A stretch of DNA of 64,000 nucleotides, from positions 100,527 to 164,526 of the forward strand of contig NMRB01000873.1 in assembly GCA_002633025.1 (NCBI GenBank), written 5' to 3'. Origin of the DNA: Notospermus geniculatus (taxonomy: Eukaryota; Nemertea; Pilidiophora; Heteronemertea; Lineidae). Shown in pieces: positions 45,001 through 55,985 of this stretch; position 1 is the stretch's first letter, and each line of letters starts with the position of its first letter. Made by a program: the position numbers and the translations under genes. Under the pieces are notes generated by a model. The model was not told the origin of the DNA. It saw nothing but the letters and a program-made list of their open reading frames with translations, and searched no databases.

Positions 45001-47702
45001 CGACTGGTTCGATTACCGACACAAGCCTGTTGCAACCAGAACCAGTGGCTTGTACGGCGTTGGCTCAGTCCCAGTCCCAGTGGATTCGTGGATCAGCCCT
45101 ACCTGCTCAATTGCCGTTGTTCTCATGCTCATCGCCGCGGGTCTATTAACATACAAAAGATATCGAAAGATAGGTGAGGTATAAGATTGACTTGATAAAC
45201 AAGTGTTGACGTATTTTCACACTTCTGGCCCAGATTTTGCGAGTGCGGTAGGGGGGCAAGAAGCATTTCCCCCAGGCGCCACCGATGAGTGTTTTCTCGC
45301 TGATTTTTGCACATAAATGTCACAATGGCACTCTTTTACTAAGTCCAGCGAAATTCATCTCTCCGAAAAGCCTTTGAAGTACGGTAATAGATTTTTTTCA
45401 ATGGTTTTTTCAGAACCGAAGCTTGTTGTGATCATACACCATGCCAGGACCAGGACGGCCAAATCGAACATCAGTGTCCTTATGAATCGAATAAATGTCG
45501 ACAAAACATTTCATAGCATTCCAATAAATATGACGAATCTTCAACTACCTCCACTTCGGATATGTCTCCGGACGTTTTTGTTCAAATATCGCCAAAGACT
45601 GATAAATCTGAGCAAGGTTATCGTAATCGTCTGCTCTGACGTCACAGGAGATAACTTTTTAAGTACGCAAGCTTGGCCTAGCGACCGTGAACACCAGAAG
45701 GTACTTTCGTTAATATGTGATACAAGGAATAGAGAGAAACTGGCGTTGGTCAAATGGAATACGAATACGGATGTGAGTCTCCTCCAATGGATGAAATTCT
45801 CTGGGGGAACAATGCCGCTTACGAATGACACTGATGGAGCTGAGTTCCTCAACGGGATCAAGAGCGTCAAGTACGAAGCCGGAACAAGCACAAGCGGTGA
45901 ATCTGGTACGATATCCAGTTACATGTATCGGGTGTCCCAAAAAAAGTGAACCGCTTTTTGACAAGCATTTTCTCAGCGATAGATAAACCGAATTCATTGG
46001 AATTTTTCACAGAGTAACCTCAGGGTACCATCAACACGTCTGCAAAATATCTAAGAGATGTGTCACACATTGTGCGAGTATTGTCAAATTCAAAAGAGGA
46101 TGTCAAAAAATCCAATATCAGAGCTAATGCAATGTGACCTTCATCATGTTCACGCAGGTGTTGACATGCGCTTTTGAATTTGACAATGCTCGCATAATTT
46201 GCGACCGATCTCCTAGATATTTCGCAGACTTGCTGATGATACCATAAGGTTACTCTGTGAAAAATTCCAATGAATTCGGTTCATCTGTCGCTGAGAAAAT
46301 ACTTGTCAAAAAAAGCGGTTCACTTTTTTTGGGACACCCGATATATTCACTGCATCATCAGTATGAGCTAGGCGTGGTTAGGAACCTCCCAAACCTAACC
46401 GTATACGGCCGTTTTCTTCGCTCTCCGCTTTTTTTGTTGGCCTACTCTTCGGCCTCCCTGTTAAATTTGATGTACGTACGATGGTCGAATACTGTATCCC
46501 AGCTGGGCTTTCGGCAAATGCTATTGCTCCTATTCATGTTGTTAGAGGTGGGTAGCACTCGTCATCCCCTGTAAACAACCCCGGCCTGAAATATCAAGGC
46601 CTAGGTCACTTTGGGACAATGCTCCGATAGAGAGTATAGTCCGAAGGCGTAGCGATATGAAACCTTGATGGTTCGAGATGCTCCTGGACTTAGCAGTGCG
46701 TTAAGCGGGTGATCCACTGTTGCGATTTTGGCTTGAGATGGGGTTGCGTTCCCTCTAAGGACTTCCGATAGACCATTCTCAAATTCCCAGATCTGCGCAC
46801 TTCCTCCGAAATTTCAACCATAACCTCGACCTGAAACCGGGTGACGTGACGCAATCCATTATTCAGCAATGGTCGAGTCTGACGCAACGTCGTCGACGTC
46901 ACTGTCGCGGGGCTGTCTGCGTCACGTCATTCAGCTTCAGACCGAGGTTATGGTTGAAATTTCGGCGGAAGTGCGCAGATCTTTCTCGTTTACGTCAATT
47001 TGAGAACGGTCTATTGCCAACCGCAAGGGAACGCAACCCCGTCTCAAGCCGAAATCGCAACAGTGGATCACCCGCTTTAGGGTGGAGAACTAGGCCCGAA
47101 CCCACTGACGCGTTTTCCCGCTAGCGGCACTAAATGCTTTGTTAAAAGGCAGCGGACCGAGAATATAACAAAGAATTTGTCGGGCGGCGATGAAACCGCG
47201 GCGGGAAAACGCGACAGTGGGTTCAGGCCTTAAAGGCCCGAACCCACTGACGCGTTTTCACGCAGCGGGAAAACGCACCGGCAGAAAATGCTTTGTTAAA
47301 AGGCAGCGGACCGAAAAAATAACAAAGGATGTGTCGGGCAGTGATGAAACCGCTGCGGCAAAACGCGACAGTGGGTTCAGGCCTTTAAGCGATTTCTCGT
47401 TTCCCTCTAATTGGCAACATCATTACCACCGCTCGCAACGAGCTGCCGCTGTTTCTGATTGGTAATTGATCGCCCAAACACATCTTGTATTGCACAAGTG
47501 TATGAAGAATTTCTTTCGTTTTGTAGGTGAACTAAGTGCATCTCTGCAAAGGTTCCAAAACTGGATGACATCGTGTCGGTACTTGCCGTCGGACAGTGAA
47601 GGTGAACAAGACATTCTATTCGACCACGCTTCTCAGGAATCCGGCTCACTGGCAGCAGAGGTGAATGTCGACTCCAGCAGGGAAGGAGAGTTGCAGACAT
47701 AA
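39037..47702 (+). CDS. Interleukin-17 receptor-like transmembrane protein, 577 codons plus stop
   Basis: Ten exons with matching phases: 39037-39156, 40281-40317, 41373-41525, 42050-42165, 42554-42725, 42958-43142, 43471-43524, 44945-45173, 45414-45905, 47527-47702. Exon 1 encodes a signal peptide (LLTLFSALVFASLVPG). Exons 3-7 encode a Cys-containing ectodomain with fibronectin-III-like strands (YPGLEYFIKVQTVP, WFEDLPPQPVCLCLRRYQ, FSDIEDGRYRIC). Exon 8 has paired cysteines and then one membrane helix (SIAVVLMLIAAGLLTY, about 334-349). Exon 9 encodes a SEFIR-like domain (about 356-519): a first strand PKLVVIIHHA and the conserved strand SKVIVIVCSD. Exon 10 is an acidic tail. IL-17 receptors bind cystine-knot IL-17 cytokines and recruit Act1/CIKS through SEFIR; that role is inferred. 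The only other gene type considered was an Sef/IL17RD relative. From 41866 on, a second haplotype is given at 50419-58078. Confidence 0.75.
39464..39829. mobile_element. Foldback MITE in IL-17R intron 1
   Basis: Inverted ends AAGGTGCTTACAGGTSGACA / TGTCGACCTGTAAGCACCTT, continuing through CATTGCGTCTTGGAGCAA and its complement. GGATCC-rich centre with repeated GCAACT motifs. Confidence 0.7.
40928..41308. mobile_element. Foldback MITE, GAGGTTTCGCAAATCTGACG family, copy 2
   Basis: Same arms as the element at 954-1344. It lies in IL-17R intron 2, ending 64 bp before exon 3. Termini TTGTGAGGTTTCGC / GCGAAACCTCACAA. Confidence 0.75.
41626..41856. mobile_element. MITE with TAGACCTTTCCAA ends
   Basis: TAGACCTTTCCAA at the left and TTGGAAAGGTCTA at the right. 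The left half is homologous to 5167-5320. A degraded relative occupies about 43268-43371 (and 51784 onward in the other haplotype), where another element has inserted. Confidence 0.65.
42205..42378. mobile_element. MITE in IL-17R intron 4, both haplotypes
   Basis: AGGTGTCCATCCACGAGAGA and GAGAAAACTCTCCCGTGGAT arms with TTTTCTCGCG..CGCGAGAAAA and AGTTGGCT pairs. The equivalent copy is at about 50758-50931. Confidence 0.7.
44116..44871. mobile_element. piggyBac-like nonautonomous element, haplotype A only
   Basis: Inverted ends GGCTTAAGGGAAGTAAAC / GTTTACTTCCCATAAGCC, TTAA on both sides (44112-44115, 44872-44875). Haplotype B has one uninterrupted TTAA at 53283-53286. Intron 7 of IL-17R. No transposase frame. 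Confidence 0.85.
45928..46341. mobile_element. Tc1/mariner-type MITE, haplotype A only
   Basis: Long inverted repeat with ends TCGGGTGTCCCAAAAAAAGT / its complement ...GGGACACCCGA. TA lies on each side (45926-45927, 46342-46343). The empty site is at 54341-54342. It sits 22 bp after the exon 9 donor. A half-element with the same end is at 63728-63745. Confidence 0.9.
46704..47076. mobile_element. PIF/Harbinger-like MITE, haplotype A only
   Basis: AGCGGGTGATCCACTG termini, TTA duplicated (46701-46703, 47077-47079), empty TTA at 54886-54888 in haplotype B. Same family as 28539-28685, but with a longer self-complementary interior. Confidence 0.9.
47092..47386. mobile_element. Two adjacent foldback elements, haplotype A only
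   Basis: Back-to-back units (47092-47230 and 47232-47386), both running from AGGCCCGAACCCACTGACGC to CGACAGTGGGTTCAGGCCT. Haplotype B has a short unrelated GCTGCGGA here, so the original site is not clean. Related ends occur at 3928-4043. Confidence 0.7.
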
Positions 47703-48059
47703 CACGAAGAACAGTGGTAGATGATTCACGGTTCTTGCCTCGAAAGAGTTAATTGGTTATTCGGAAGTAGAGACAGGACGGGAAGATTCTACCGAAGACT
47801 TCACTTTGGCATTTTTGAAATTTCCTCAGGAATTCAACCAGGTTAATATTGGTGCTTTTTGTTCGACATACGGGTAATTTGTTTCATATTTCATTGTATA
47901 TGATGAATAGCATCGACAATATTATAGTTTTTAGATGTAACTTTGAATCGAATAATATCCTTCTCCATGACAAATAGAGTAGGCCTATAAACATTGACGA
48001 CAACGGTCAATACTAGTATTGCCATAGACCATGACCACTAAAGATGTTCAGATTTAAAG

Positions 48060-48400
48060 ATTTCCTGAATGGTTCAGGATCCAAGATATTTGCGGTGATG
48101 GATCAACAGCTGCTCTTGTAGTGATGACTGATCCATGATGTTAGTGATGGTTCAGATGCCACTCATGCAGTTGGCAATGGTTCAGCTCTTGTAATGGTTC
48201 ACTAGATCCAAGATATTTGTGGTTATGGTTCAACAGCTGCTCTTGCAGCGATGAATGATCCAAGATGTCCGTGATGGTTCATCAGTTGCTCTTGTAATGA
48301 TCCAGGATCCAAGATATTTGTGGTTATGGTTCAACAGCTGCTCTTGCAGCATGAATGATCCAAGACGTCAGCAATTAGTGATGGCTCAGTTGCCACTCAT
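48060..48400 (+). repeat. Minisatellite in IL-17R 3'UTR, haplotype A
   Basis: Irregular tandem units of the type GGATCCAAGATATTTGTGGT...CAACAGCTGCTCTTGCAG. Haplotype B (55575-55985) has more units, so the array is variable. Confidence 0.75.
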
Positions 48401-48466
48401 GTAGCTGTTGTTTAGTTCCACTGTGGCACTTGTTTATGACCTGTAGGTTATCTTTTTATCTTTATG

Positions 48467-48510
48467 AATAAAATAAACTTTATTCTTTGACTGCTGTTTA
48501 AATCTTTATT
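48467..48510. terminator. Convergent poly(A) signals of IL-17R (+) and GDAP2 (-)
   Basis: AATAAA occurs on the plus strand at 48467-48472 and 48472-48477. TTTATT (AATAAA on the minus strand) occurs at 48479-48484 and 48505-48510. The same arrangement is kept at 56074-56117. Confidence 0.5.
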
Positions 48511-48847
48511 ATTTCATCACATAATAACCTTAGCATGCTATCTAAAAACTTTGATTACACTCCCCATCCCCACGAAAATGTATTTATGCTGTACTTTTGA
48601 CAAACTAGCATGTAAGAAAACAATGGTACTGGTATACTTCGCATGGAATGTGTTGAATCTTTTACAGGACAGCTAACCTCACAACTGTGACACAATAAAC
48701 ATTATTGGTCGCAATCAACTTGATGATCATGCAGTATAGCATGCTATACGTGATCTCATTTCACGACATGACCCCAAGAAATATTCAGACATATGGCATA
48801 TTATATCATCATTGGGGTATAACACAACTATTACTTTTGGTTGTCTC

Positions 48848-49102
48848 CTGGATCCATATTCATAAACATACTTAAGTCAAAGTGTGGCACTTATCTTTTG
48901 TGTTGAACAAAAGATAAGCGTCACACTTATTAGACTTAAGTAGTTTTATGAATATGGGTCCTGGGACCTTATTCACAAAGCCCCCATAACTTTAAGGATA
49001 TGCAAATCCTTTGCCAGGCCGATAGTGAACAATAGGTTGTCCGCAAAAGGACAATAGTTTGCGCACTCCCGTAAGTTACAGGAGCTTCGTGAATAAGGTC
49101 CC
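48848..49102. mobile_element. Two adjacent foldback elements in the GDAP2 3' flank
   Basis: The first pairs GGATCCATATTCATAAACATACTTAAG... with CTTAAGTAGTTTTATGAATATGGGTCC. The second pairs GGGACCTTATTCACAAAGC with GCTTCGTGAATAAGGTCCC. Equivalent copies lie at about 56457-56719, and a cousin is in a GDAP2 intron at 58976-59095. Confidence 0.65.
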
Positions 49103-50100
49103 TGGTCTCTTTAGAGTCCAAACATGGAAACGCCAATGGAGATTGGAGATCGTTGGAAAATATTTCTACACTTGTACCAGACATGAATCTTTGAATCTAC
49201 AGCACATTTCTTGTCTTCCCCATGATGCTCGCTAAGTTATTGACAAATTACGCATGAGCATAGCAAATCACTTCATGTTTTGCATGTCTGATGTTAATTC
49301 ATGACACTGGATTGATAAACAGGAGTTTATTTGTCAAATACTTCATGCACGCAGCAGGACAAAACACTGTACTCTGTACTGGTTGTTTGTCTTGAACCAG
49401 GAACAGAAGTGAATAGAACTGTCAAGGGTGACAAACAAGTTGGTGAAGTTCCGCATTCATTCGGGAAACTTCCGCAATGTACACAATACTGCAAATGTAC
49501 TTTAGTACCCGGTACTTAGCACCTCACTCTGAGTATTTTTGTGTTCTTTTATCATCACTCATCAAATATCTTATGTAAGCTGTTTTAATAAGTGTATATT
49601 ATTACACAATATAAGTGTACAATGTACATTATTATATATACACATCTTTAGTACAACCCAGGTTGACAGCACCTGGGGTTCCTATCTGTCGTCATCAAGA
49701 CATTTGTGAAGAAAAAAGCACAAGAAAAAAACGCTGCAGTTTTGTTCCTACAAAAGTAAGGGATCCTGACACGGCCCTTTATATAAAATGTCGAATGTGG
49801 ATGAGCCAATGTTCACATCAGCAGCATCACAGTCAAATACACATAGAATGGCACAATACTGCCAGTTCGGGGCAGCTAATTTGAAATGTTAATGCAAGCC
49901 TTCAACTAAAATCGTTGCAGTAATCTGCTCGGGCAAGTTTGAAATAGAATATCATCCATGGAAATTTTCCTGTCTCCATTTTCTTTTCACAAAGTCATCA
50001 CATAGATTGCTACTCGGTTGGTTCTGATAACACTGTACGAGGTTCAGGTCCTTGCCTCTCTGGCTCCCGGTCTTTCCTCAGCAGTGCCAGTGCTGAGCAA

Positions 50101-50417
50101 TCACAGTTCCTCTCCCACCTCATCTGATATGTCAGTGTTGGGGATGTAGTAGCGAGCACCATTAACCTGCAGGAAATATACAGAAATGAAAAGTATTGGG
50201 ATAGAGTAAAAGCTAAAAGAACAGATACATGTACATGTATAAATTGTAGATATCAGTACACAGTGTGTACATGTATACAGTTTATTTTCCTTCTCACTAC
50301 TCTTTTTTCAAGGTTTTTTGCATGTGAATGATTAGGAAAATCTTGTTACCTTTAAATCATAATCCAGCACAAAGGGTGGGATATCCAGCTGGTCTGGGCT
50401 GATCTGACTATACAAAT
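50101..50417 (-). pseudogene. GDAP2 3' end, haplotype A (cut by contig end)
   Basis: Contains the last coding exon (50101-50166, 22 codons with TGA) and the first part of the preceding exon (50350-50417), which stops at the single N. It repeats 57734-57799 and 58011-58078. It is an assembly fragment, not an independent gene. Confidence 0.85.
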
Positions 50418-50602
50418 NTTGTGTTCTTCTGTTGAGTTGTTTCCTGGACGCTGCATCCTGGTGTGTATTTTGTCCGGTAACACTTCCTTTGTTGCGTCAC
50501 TTTGCGAACAAGTCACCATGTGGACGAGTCACAGGCATAATCGTCGATGAAGAAGACGTGTTACTGGTATCAAATATAGAAGTTGTCTTCGTTTGTTTAC
50601 AG

Positions 50603-53600
50603 GGAGAGACTGTTTGACCGGTCTTCGCGTCACAATCAAGGAACACATGCATCATAAATTCATGTATGGGTACGACATCCAACTAAAGGAGGGAAAGTGG
50701 TCTCTTCTAGACGAAGGGGTGAGTCTAGTCCGTCTCATAAAAATTTCCACTGACTAAAGGTGTCCATCCACGAGAGAGTTTTCTCGCGGAAGTTGGCTCA
50801 CAATGGGCAATACACCATTTTTTGTTTCCTTACGGCTTATGCTGGGACCAGGGACACAAACAACTGCTCACAGTTAAGTTGCCCATAGAGAGCCAACTTA
50901 CGCGAGAAAACTCTCCCGTGGATAGGCGCCTTTATTCTTTCATTTTGTCTATCTGCCGGCTGAACGTCAGGCCTAGTGGTCTCCAAAAACGAAACGGTTC
51001 CTTTCCTTAGCGCTGGAAATGGAACAGGTTCCGGTTCAACGAACCTCGTTCAAATACCACCAAGGAATCTCCCATGTAGCCTACATCGTCCGTGTATCTT
51101 TTTCAGGCGGTTTTGCATTTTCAAGTCCCTGATCGCACAAAAACAAGCTGCGCACCGCACTTGTATCCAGGGCTCGAATACTTCATCAAAGTCCAGACAG
51201 TGCCGATGAGGCAGGTTCTGGTGAAGTCTATCCCCGTGGATTCTTTCGACAGTACCAGGGTACACATGTCAGTTTGGGGTACGTTCTATCGTAGGTTCTT
51301 TATCTCTGGCACTGCTAAAGGTGCAAATGGAAATGTTCGAAAATGTTGCCGGTGTAAATTGCTTGTTTCCATTGAACTTTCTGCTTTGGCCGAAGAAAAA
51401 AACCTTGTTTTTGGGAACGCAAGGAGAATAATGATAAGTGTACAATTTCAAATTCCTTTCTTGTACAGCACCAGGAAAATGGCAAACGAAAGTAAAATAC
51501 GAGACGTTCGCCAGTGGTGTCACAGTCTGGTTTGAGGATCTTCCACCGCAGCCTGTGTGCTTATGTCTCCGAAGGTATCAGTTTTTGTTGATCAAACAAA
51601 TTACATCCACAATGAAGAACGTGCAGATTGGAGAACCTCTTGTAGTGACATACGTAAGTAACTTCGCCGAGAACACCTGAGAGGGGTGACCGGCCCCTCG
51701 GTGTTGACCCATTGACAAAGACGGCCAGTCCATTGCGTTCAGATGAGTCACTCAACTTTACCATACCTTTGTCACATTGCCGTTTCCAACAAATATGGTG
51801 GCCTATTAGTTCTCCTACATGACGTCATATGGTGAGGACTGGTAAAGTGTTTTTCACATTGAACTGGCCAAAGGTACTTGGCTGACCTCTTGTCACTAAA
51901 CTGTAATGGCATGATGACAAATAATAATGTTACACAACCCTCGGCAGCCAGTGTCATGGCTGACCAGCTTTGGCTGACAGCATGAAAGAGCTATAATCTC
52001 TTTTCAAGTCAGTGTTGTGCAACACCACTACCTCTTGGTAAATGTGATCTGGTCACATTCCTGAGTTCAACTAAGTACCTTTGGCCAGTTCAATGTGAAA
52101 AACACTTTAGACCGTCTTCTATATGCTGGAAAGGTCTAGTAGGCCAGGGCCGACCGAATCGGAACTCCGATAGCACTAACAGGGCCTAACAGAGAAACTC
52201 TGTAATGGTAAAAGGCATTGCATATTTCTCTGTTAGGCACTGTTAGTGCTATCGGAGTATCGATTCGGTCGATTGCTAGTTAGGCCAGGCCCAGGGGTTA
52301 GGCTTTTTCCAACCGTACAATGGCAAGGAGACTTGCTTGATTGACTTCGAGTTTTCTCTCCTTTTCATAGCCACAAAAAGAAGGATTCTTTTCCGATATA
52401 GAAGACGGGAGATATAGAATTTGCGTAAGTATGAAAGTATGATTTATGCAACCTTTGTCTCTTTGTTTGTGTTGCATGTTCTCAGCGCAAGCCGAAAGGA
52501 AACAAACAATCTGGTTAATTGCCCACTGACTTCCAGGAGAAAACTCTCCCCTGATTAGGAGAATAGGCCATTTCTGCCTAGTTCATACTTCCTTTCTGAC
52601 CAGTACGGAACGGAAAATGTGTTGTGTTGTCATAGAATACAAATGTACTTTGTTATTTCACGTCACGCTGGTTCCAAACAAAGCAGGCCACGCTGGTTCC
52701 AAACAAAGTACGTAACTCGTTACGTAAACTGGTTGGCGGGGGCGGAAAAAGCTTTGTTTACGCTTGGAGGAAAAGGTTTACGGTATTTCACGCCACGCTG
52801 ATTCTTAAAAAAGAATTTTCCATTCTGCAATCTGGTCGGCGGGGAAGTATGAGTTTACCNTTTGCTCAGCTGATTTAAGCCAAAACAAAAAAAAACTGTG
52901 TCATATTTCAGCTTCACGCAACATGTCCAATCCAACTACGGTATTGTGCTAACAGTACAATCTCAGGAATCTCGAGTACCAGTGTCTATTTTTCCAGTGA
53001 CTTTTTTACCAGTGTCTTTTTTTCCTGTGACTTTTTTACCAGTGTCTTTATTTCCAGTGTCTTTTTTACTGTGTCTTTTTTTCCGGTGTCTTTTTTTCCA
53101 GTGTCTTTTTTACCGTATACCGAGTTTACCTTCCAACGAATTGCCGAAAGATGACTTTATAATGCCCGTTGTACACGGTAGGATTTTTTTGTACTAAAAA
53201 TTATAAATGAGGCTCATGAAGGGTGATTAGTTCGGTCCATAGACTACCGATTGCCGTGCTGAAAGGCATTGTGAACACCCATTTAAGCCCCATTTATAAT
53301 TTTTAGTAATAAAAAATTGGACCGTGTACAACGGGCATTAGTCGTTTAATTCCAGGTAGAACCCTTGGAGCATGACGACGAGTGCCAGGGGGGCTGTAGA
53401 GTAAGTTGCTCCGACTGGTTCGATTACCGACACAAGCCTGTTGCAACCAGAACCAATGGCTTGTACGGCGTTGGCTCAGTCCCAGTCCCAGGGAATACGT
53501 GGATCAGCCCTACCGTGGGCGTTACCTGCTCAATTGCCGTTGTTCTCATGCTCATCGCCGCGGGTCTATTAACATACAAAAGATATCGAAAGATAGGTGA

Positions 53601-55224
53601 GGTATAAGATTGACTTGATAAAACAAGTGTTGACGTATTTTCACACTTCTGGCCCAGCTTTTGCGAGTGCGGTAGGGGGCAAGAAGCATTTCCCCCAGGC
53701 GCCACCGATGAGTGTTTTCTCGCTGAATTTTGCAGACAAATGTCACAATGGCACTCTTTTACTAAGTCCAGCGAAATTCATCTCTCCGAAAAGCCGTTGA
53801 AGTAATAGTTTTTTTTGTTTTTTTTCAGAACCGAAGCTTGTTGTGATCATACACCATGCCATGACCAGGACGGCCAAATCGAACATCAGTGTCCTTATGA
53901 ATCGAATAAATGTCGACAAAACATTTCATAGCATTCCAATAAACATGACGAATCTTCAGCTACCTCCACTTCGGATATGTCTCCGGACGTTTTTGTTCAA
54001 ATATCGCCAAAGACTGATAAATCTGAGCAAGGTTATCGTAATCGTCTGCTCTGACGTCACAGGAGATAACTTTTTAAGTACGCAAGCTTGGCCTAGCGAC
54101 CGTGAACACCAGAAGGTACTTTCGTTAATATGTGATACAAGGAATAGAGAGAAACTGGCGTTGGTCAAATGGAATACGAATACGGATGTGAGTCTCCTCC
54201 AATGGATGAAATTCTCTGGGGGAACAATGCCGCTTACGAATGACACTGATGGAGCTGAGTTCCTCAACGGGATCAAGAGCGTCAAGTACGAAGCCGTCAC
54301 AAGCACAAGCGGTGAATCTGGTACGATATCCAGTTACATGTATATTCACTGCATCATCAGTATGAGCTAGGCGTCGCCGTGGTTAGGAACCAGGAGCGGA
54401 TCCAGAATCACGGGAAAGAGGGGGCACAGCCCGCCCACATCGTGGAAAACCTTGGTCAAATTTTAACATCTTTTCAAAATTTCGAAATTTCCCGGTCAAT
54501 TTTTAAGATTTTTCACAAAATAGAGGGGGCACGGGCCGGGCCGGGCCGGGCCTGGATCCGCGCCTGGGAACCTCCCAAACCTAACCGTATACGGCCGTTT
54601 TCTTCGCTCTCCGCTTTTTTTGTTGGCCTCTTCGGCCTCCCTGTTAAATTTGATGTACACGTACGATGGTCGAATACTGTATCCCAGCTGGGCTTTCGGC
54701 AAATGCTATTGCTCCTATTCATGTTGTTAGAGGTGGCTAGCACTCGTCATCCCCTGTAAACAACCCCGGCCTGAAATATCAAGGCCTAGGTCACTTTGGG
54801 ACAATGCTCCGATAGAGAGTATAGTCCGACGGCGTAGCGATATGAAACCTGGATGGTTCGAGATGCTCCTGGACTTAGCGGTGCGTTAGGGTGGAGAACT
54901 GCTGCGGAAAGCGATTTCTCGTTTCCCTCTAATTGGCAACATCATTACCACCGCTCGCAACGAGCTGCCGCTGTTTCTGATTGGTAATTGATCGCCCAAA
55001 CACATCTTGTATTGCACAAGTGTATGAAGAATTTCTTTCGTTTTGTAGGTGAACTAAGTGCATCTCTGCAAAGGTTCCAAAACTGGATGACATCGTGTCG
55101 GTACTTGCCGTCGGACAGTGAAGGTGAACAAGACATTCTATTCGACCACGCTTCTCAGGAATCCGGCTCACTGGCAGCAGAGGTGAATGTCGACTCCAGC
55201 AGGGAAGGAGAGGTGCAGACATAA
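50603..55224 (+). CDS. IL-17 receptor-like, exons 4-10, second haplotype
   Basis: Exons 50603-50718, 51107-51278, 51469-51653, 52371-52424, 53356-53596, 53829-54320 and 55049-55224, with the same phases as the full gene at 39037-47702. Exons 1-3 are absent only because the contig starts in intron 3. Differences from haplotype A include a 12-nt insertion in exon 8 that adds VGVT just before the membrane helix, and a few substitutions such as A-R against A-M near the start of the SEFIR exon. No frame break, so both alleles appear functional. Confidence 0.8.
51845..52107. mobile_element. MITE with TA target, haplotype B only
   Basis: Inverted ends AAGTGTTTTTCACATTGAAC / GTTCAATGTGAAAAACACTT, TA on both sides (51843-51844, 52108-52109). 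Haplotype A has the empty TA at 43332-43333. It is nested within a relic of the TAGACCTTTCCAA element. Confidence 0.85.
52149..52269. mobile_element. Foldback element, haplotype B only
   Basis: GACCGAATCG and ACTCCGATAGCACTAACAG pair with CTGTTAGTGCTATCGGAGT and CGATTCGGTC. Haplotype A lacks it near 43378. The exact target duplication is unclear. Confidence 0.65.
54391..54566. mobile_element. Nonautonomous element with CAGG-GCGGATCCAG ends, haplotype B only
   Basis: CAGGAGCGGATCCAG at the left and CTGGATCCGCGCCTG at the right, GGAAC duplicated on both sides (54386-54390, 54567-54571). Haplotype A shows a single GGAAC. The ends resemble common animal hAT MITEs, but hAT would give 8 bp, so the class is open. 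A related terminus lies at 24238-24253. Confidence 0.7.
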
Positions 55225-55574
55225 CACGAAGAACAATGGTAGATGATTCACGGTTCTTGCCTCGAAAGAGTTGGTTATTCGGAAGTAGAGACAGGACGGG
55301 AAGATTCTACCGAAGACTTCACTTTGGCATTTTTGAAATTTCCTCAGGAATTCAACCACGTTAATCTATTGGTGCTTTTTGTTCGACATACGGGTAATTT
55401 GTTTCATATTTCATTGTATATGATGAATAGCATCGACAATACTATAGTTTTTAGATGTAACTTTGAATCGAATAATATCCTTCTCCATGACAAATAGAGT
55501 AGGCCAATAAACATTGACGACAACGGTCAATACTAGTATTGCCATAGACCATGACCACTTATAAATATGTTCAG

Positions 55575-55985
55575 ATTTAAAGATTTCCTGAATGGTTCAG
55601 GATCCAAGATATTTGCGGTGATGGTTCAACAGCTACTCTTGTAGTGATGACTGATCCATGATGTTAGTGATGGTTCAGATGCCACTCATGCAGTTGGCAA
55701 TGGTTCAGCTCTTGTAATGGTTCAGGATCCAAGATATTTGTGGTTATGGTTCAACAGCTGCTCTTGCAGCGATGAATGATCCAAGATGTCCGTGATGGTT
55801 CATCAGTTGCTCTTGTAATGGTTCAGGATCCAAGATATTTGTGGTTATGGTTCAACAGCTGCTCTTGCAGCAATGAATGATCCAAGATGTTAGTGATGGT
55901 TGTAATGATTCAGGACCCAAGATATTTGTGGTTATGATTCAACAGCTGCTCTTGCAGCATGAATGATCCAAGACGTTAGCAATTA
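55575..55985 (+). repeat. Minisatellite in IL-17R 3'UTR, haplotype B
   Basis: Same units as 48060-48400 with one or more additional copies (extra block at about 55800-55940). Confidence 0.75.

Larger units (their letters stand above)
41866..50417. repeat. Haplotype copy A of the IL-17R/GDAP2 3' region (8.55 kb)
   Basis: Collinear with 50419-58078. It ends at the single N at 50418 in the middle of a GDAP2 exon; copy B begins right after that N with sequence equal to 41866. It contains IL-17R exons 4-10 and the last GDAP2 exon plus part of the one before. The length differs from copy B mainly through element insertions (44116-44871, 45928-46341, 46704-47076, 47092-47386 here; 51845-52107, about 52149-52269, 54391-54566 there). 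Confidence 0.9.

Noticed and set aside
48060-48400. CRISPR-like array
   Set aside because: The units are imperfect, without constant spacers, and lie in the 3'UTR of a eukaryotic gene.
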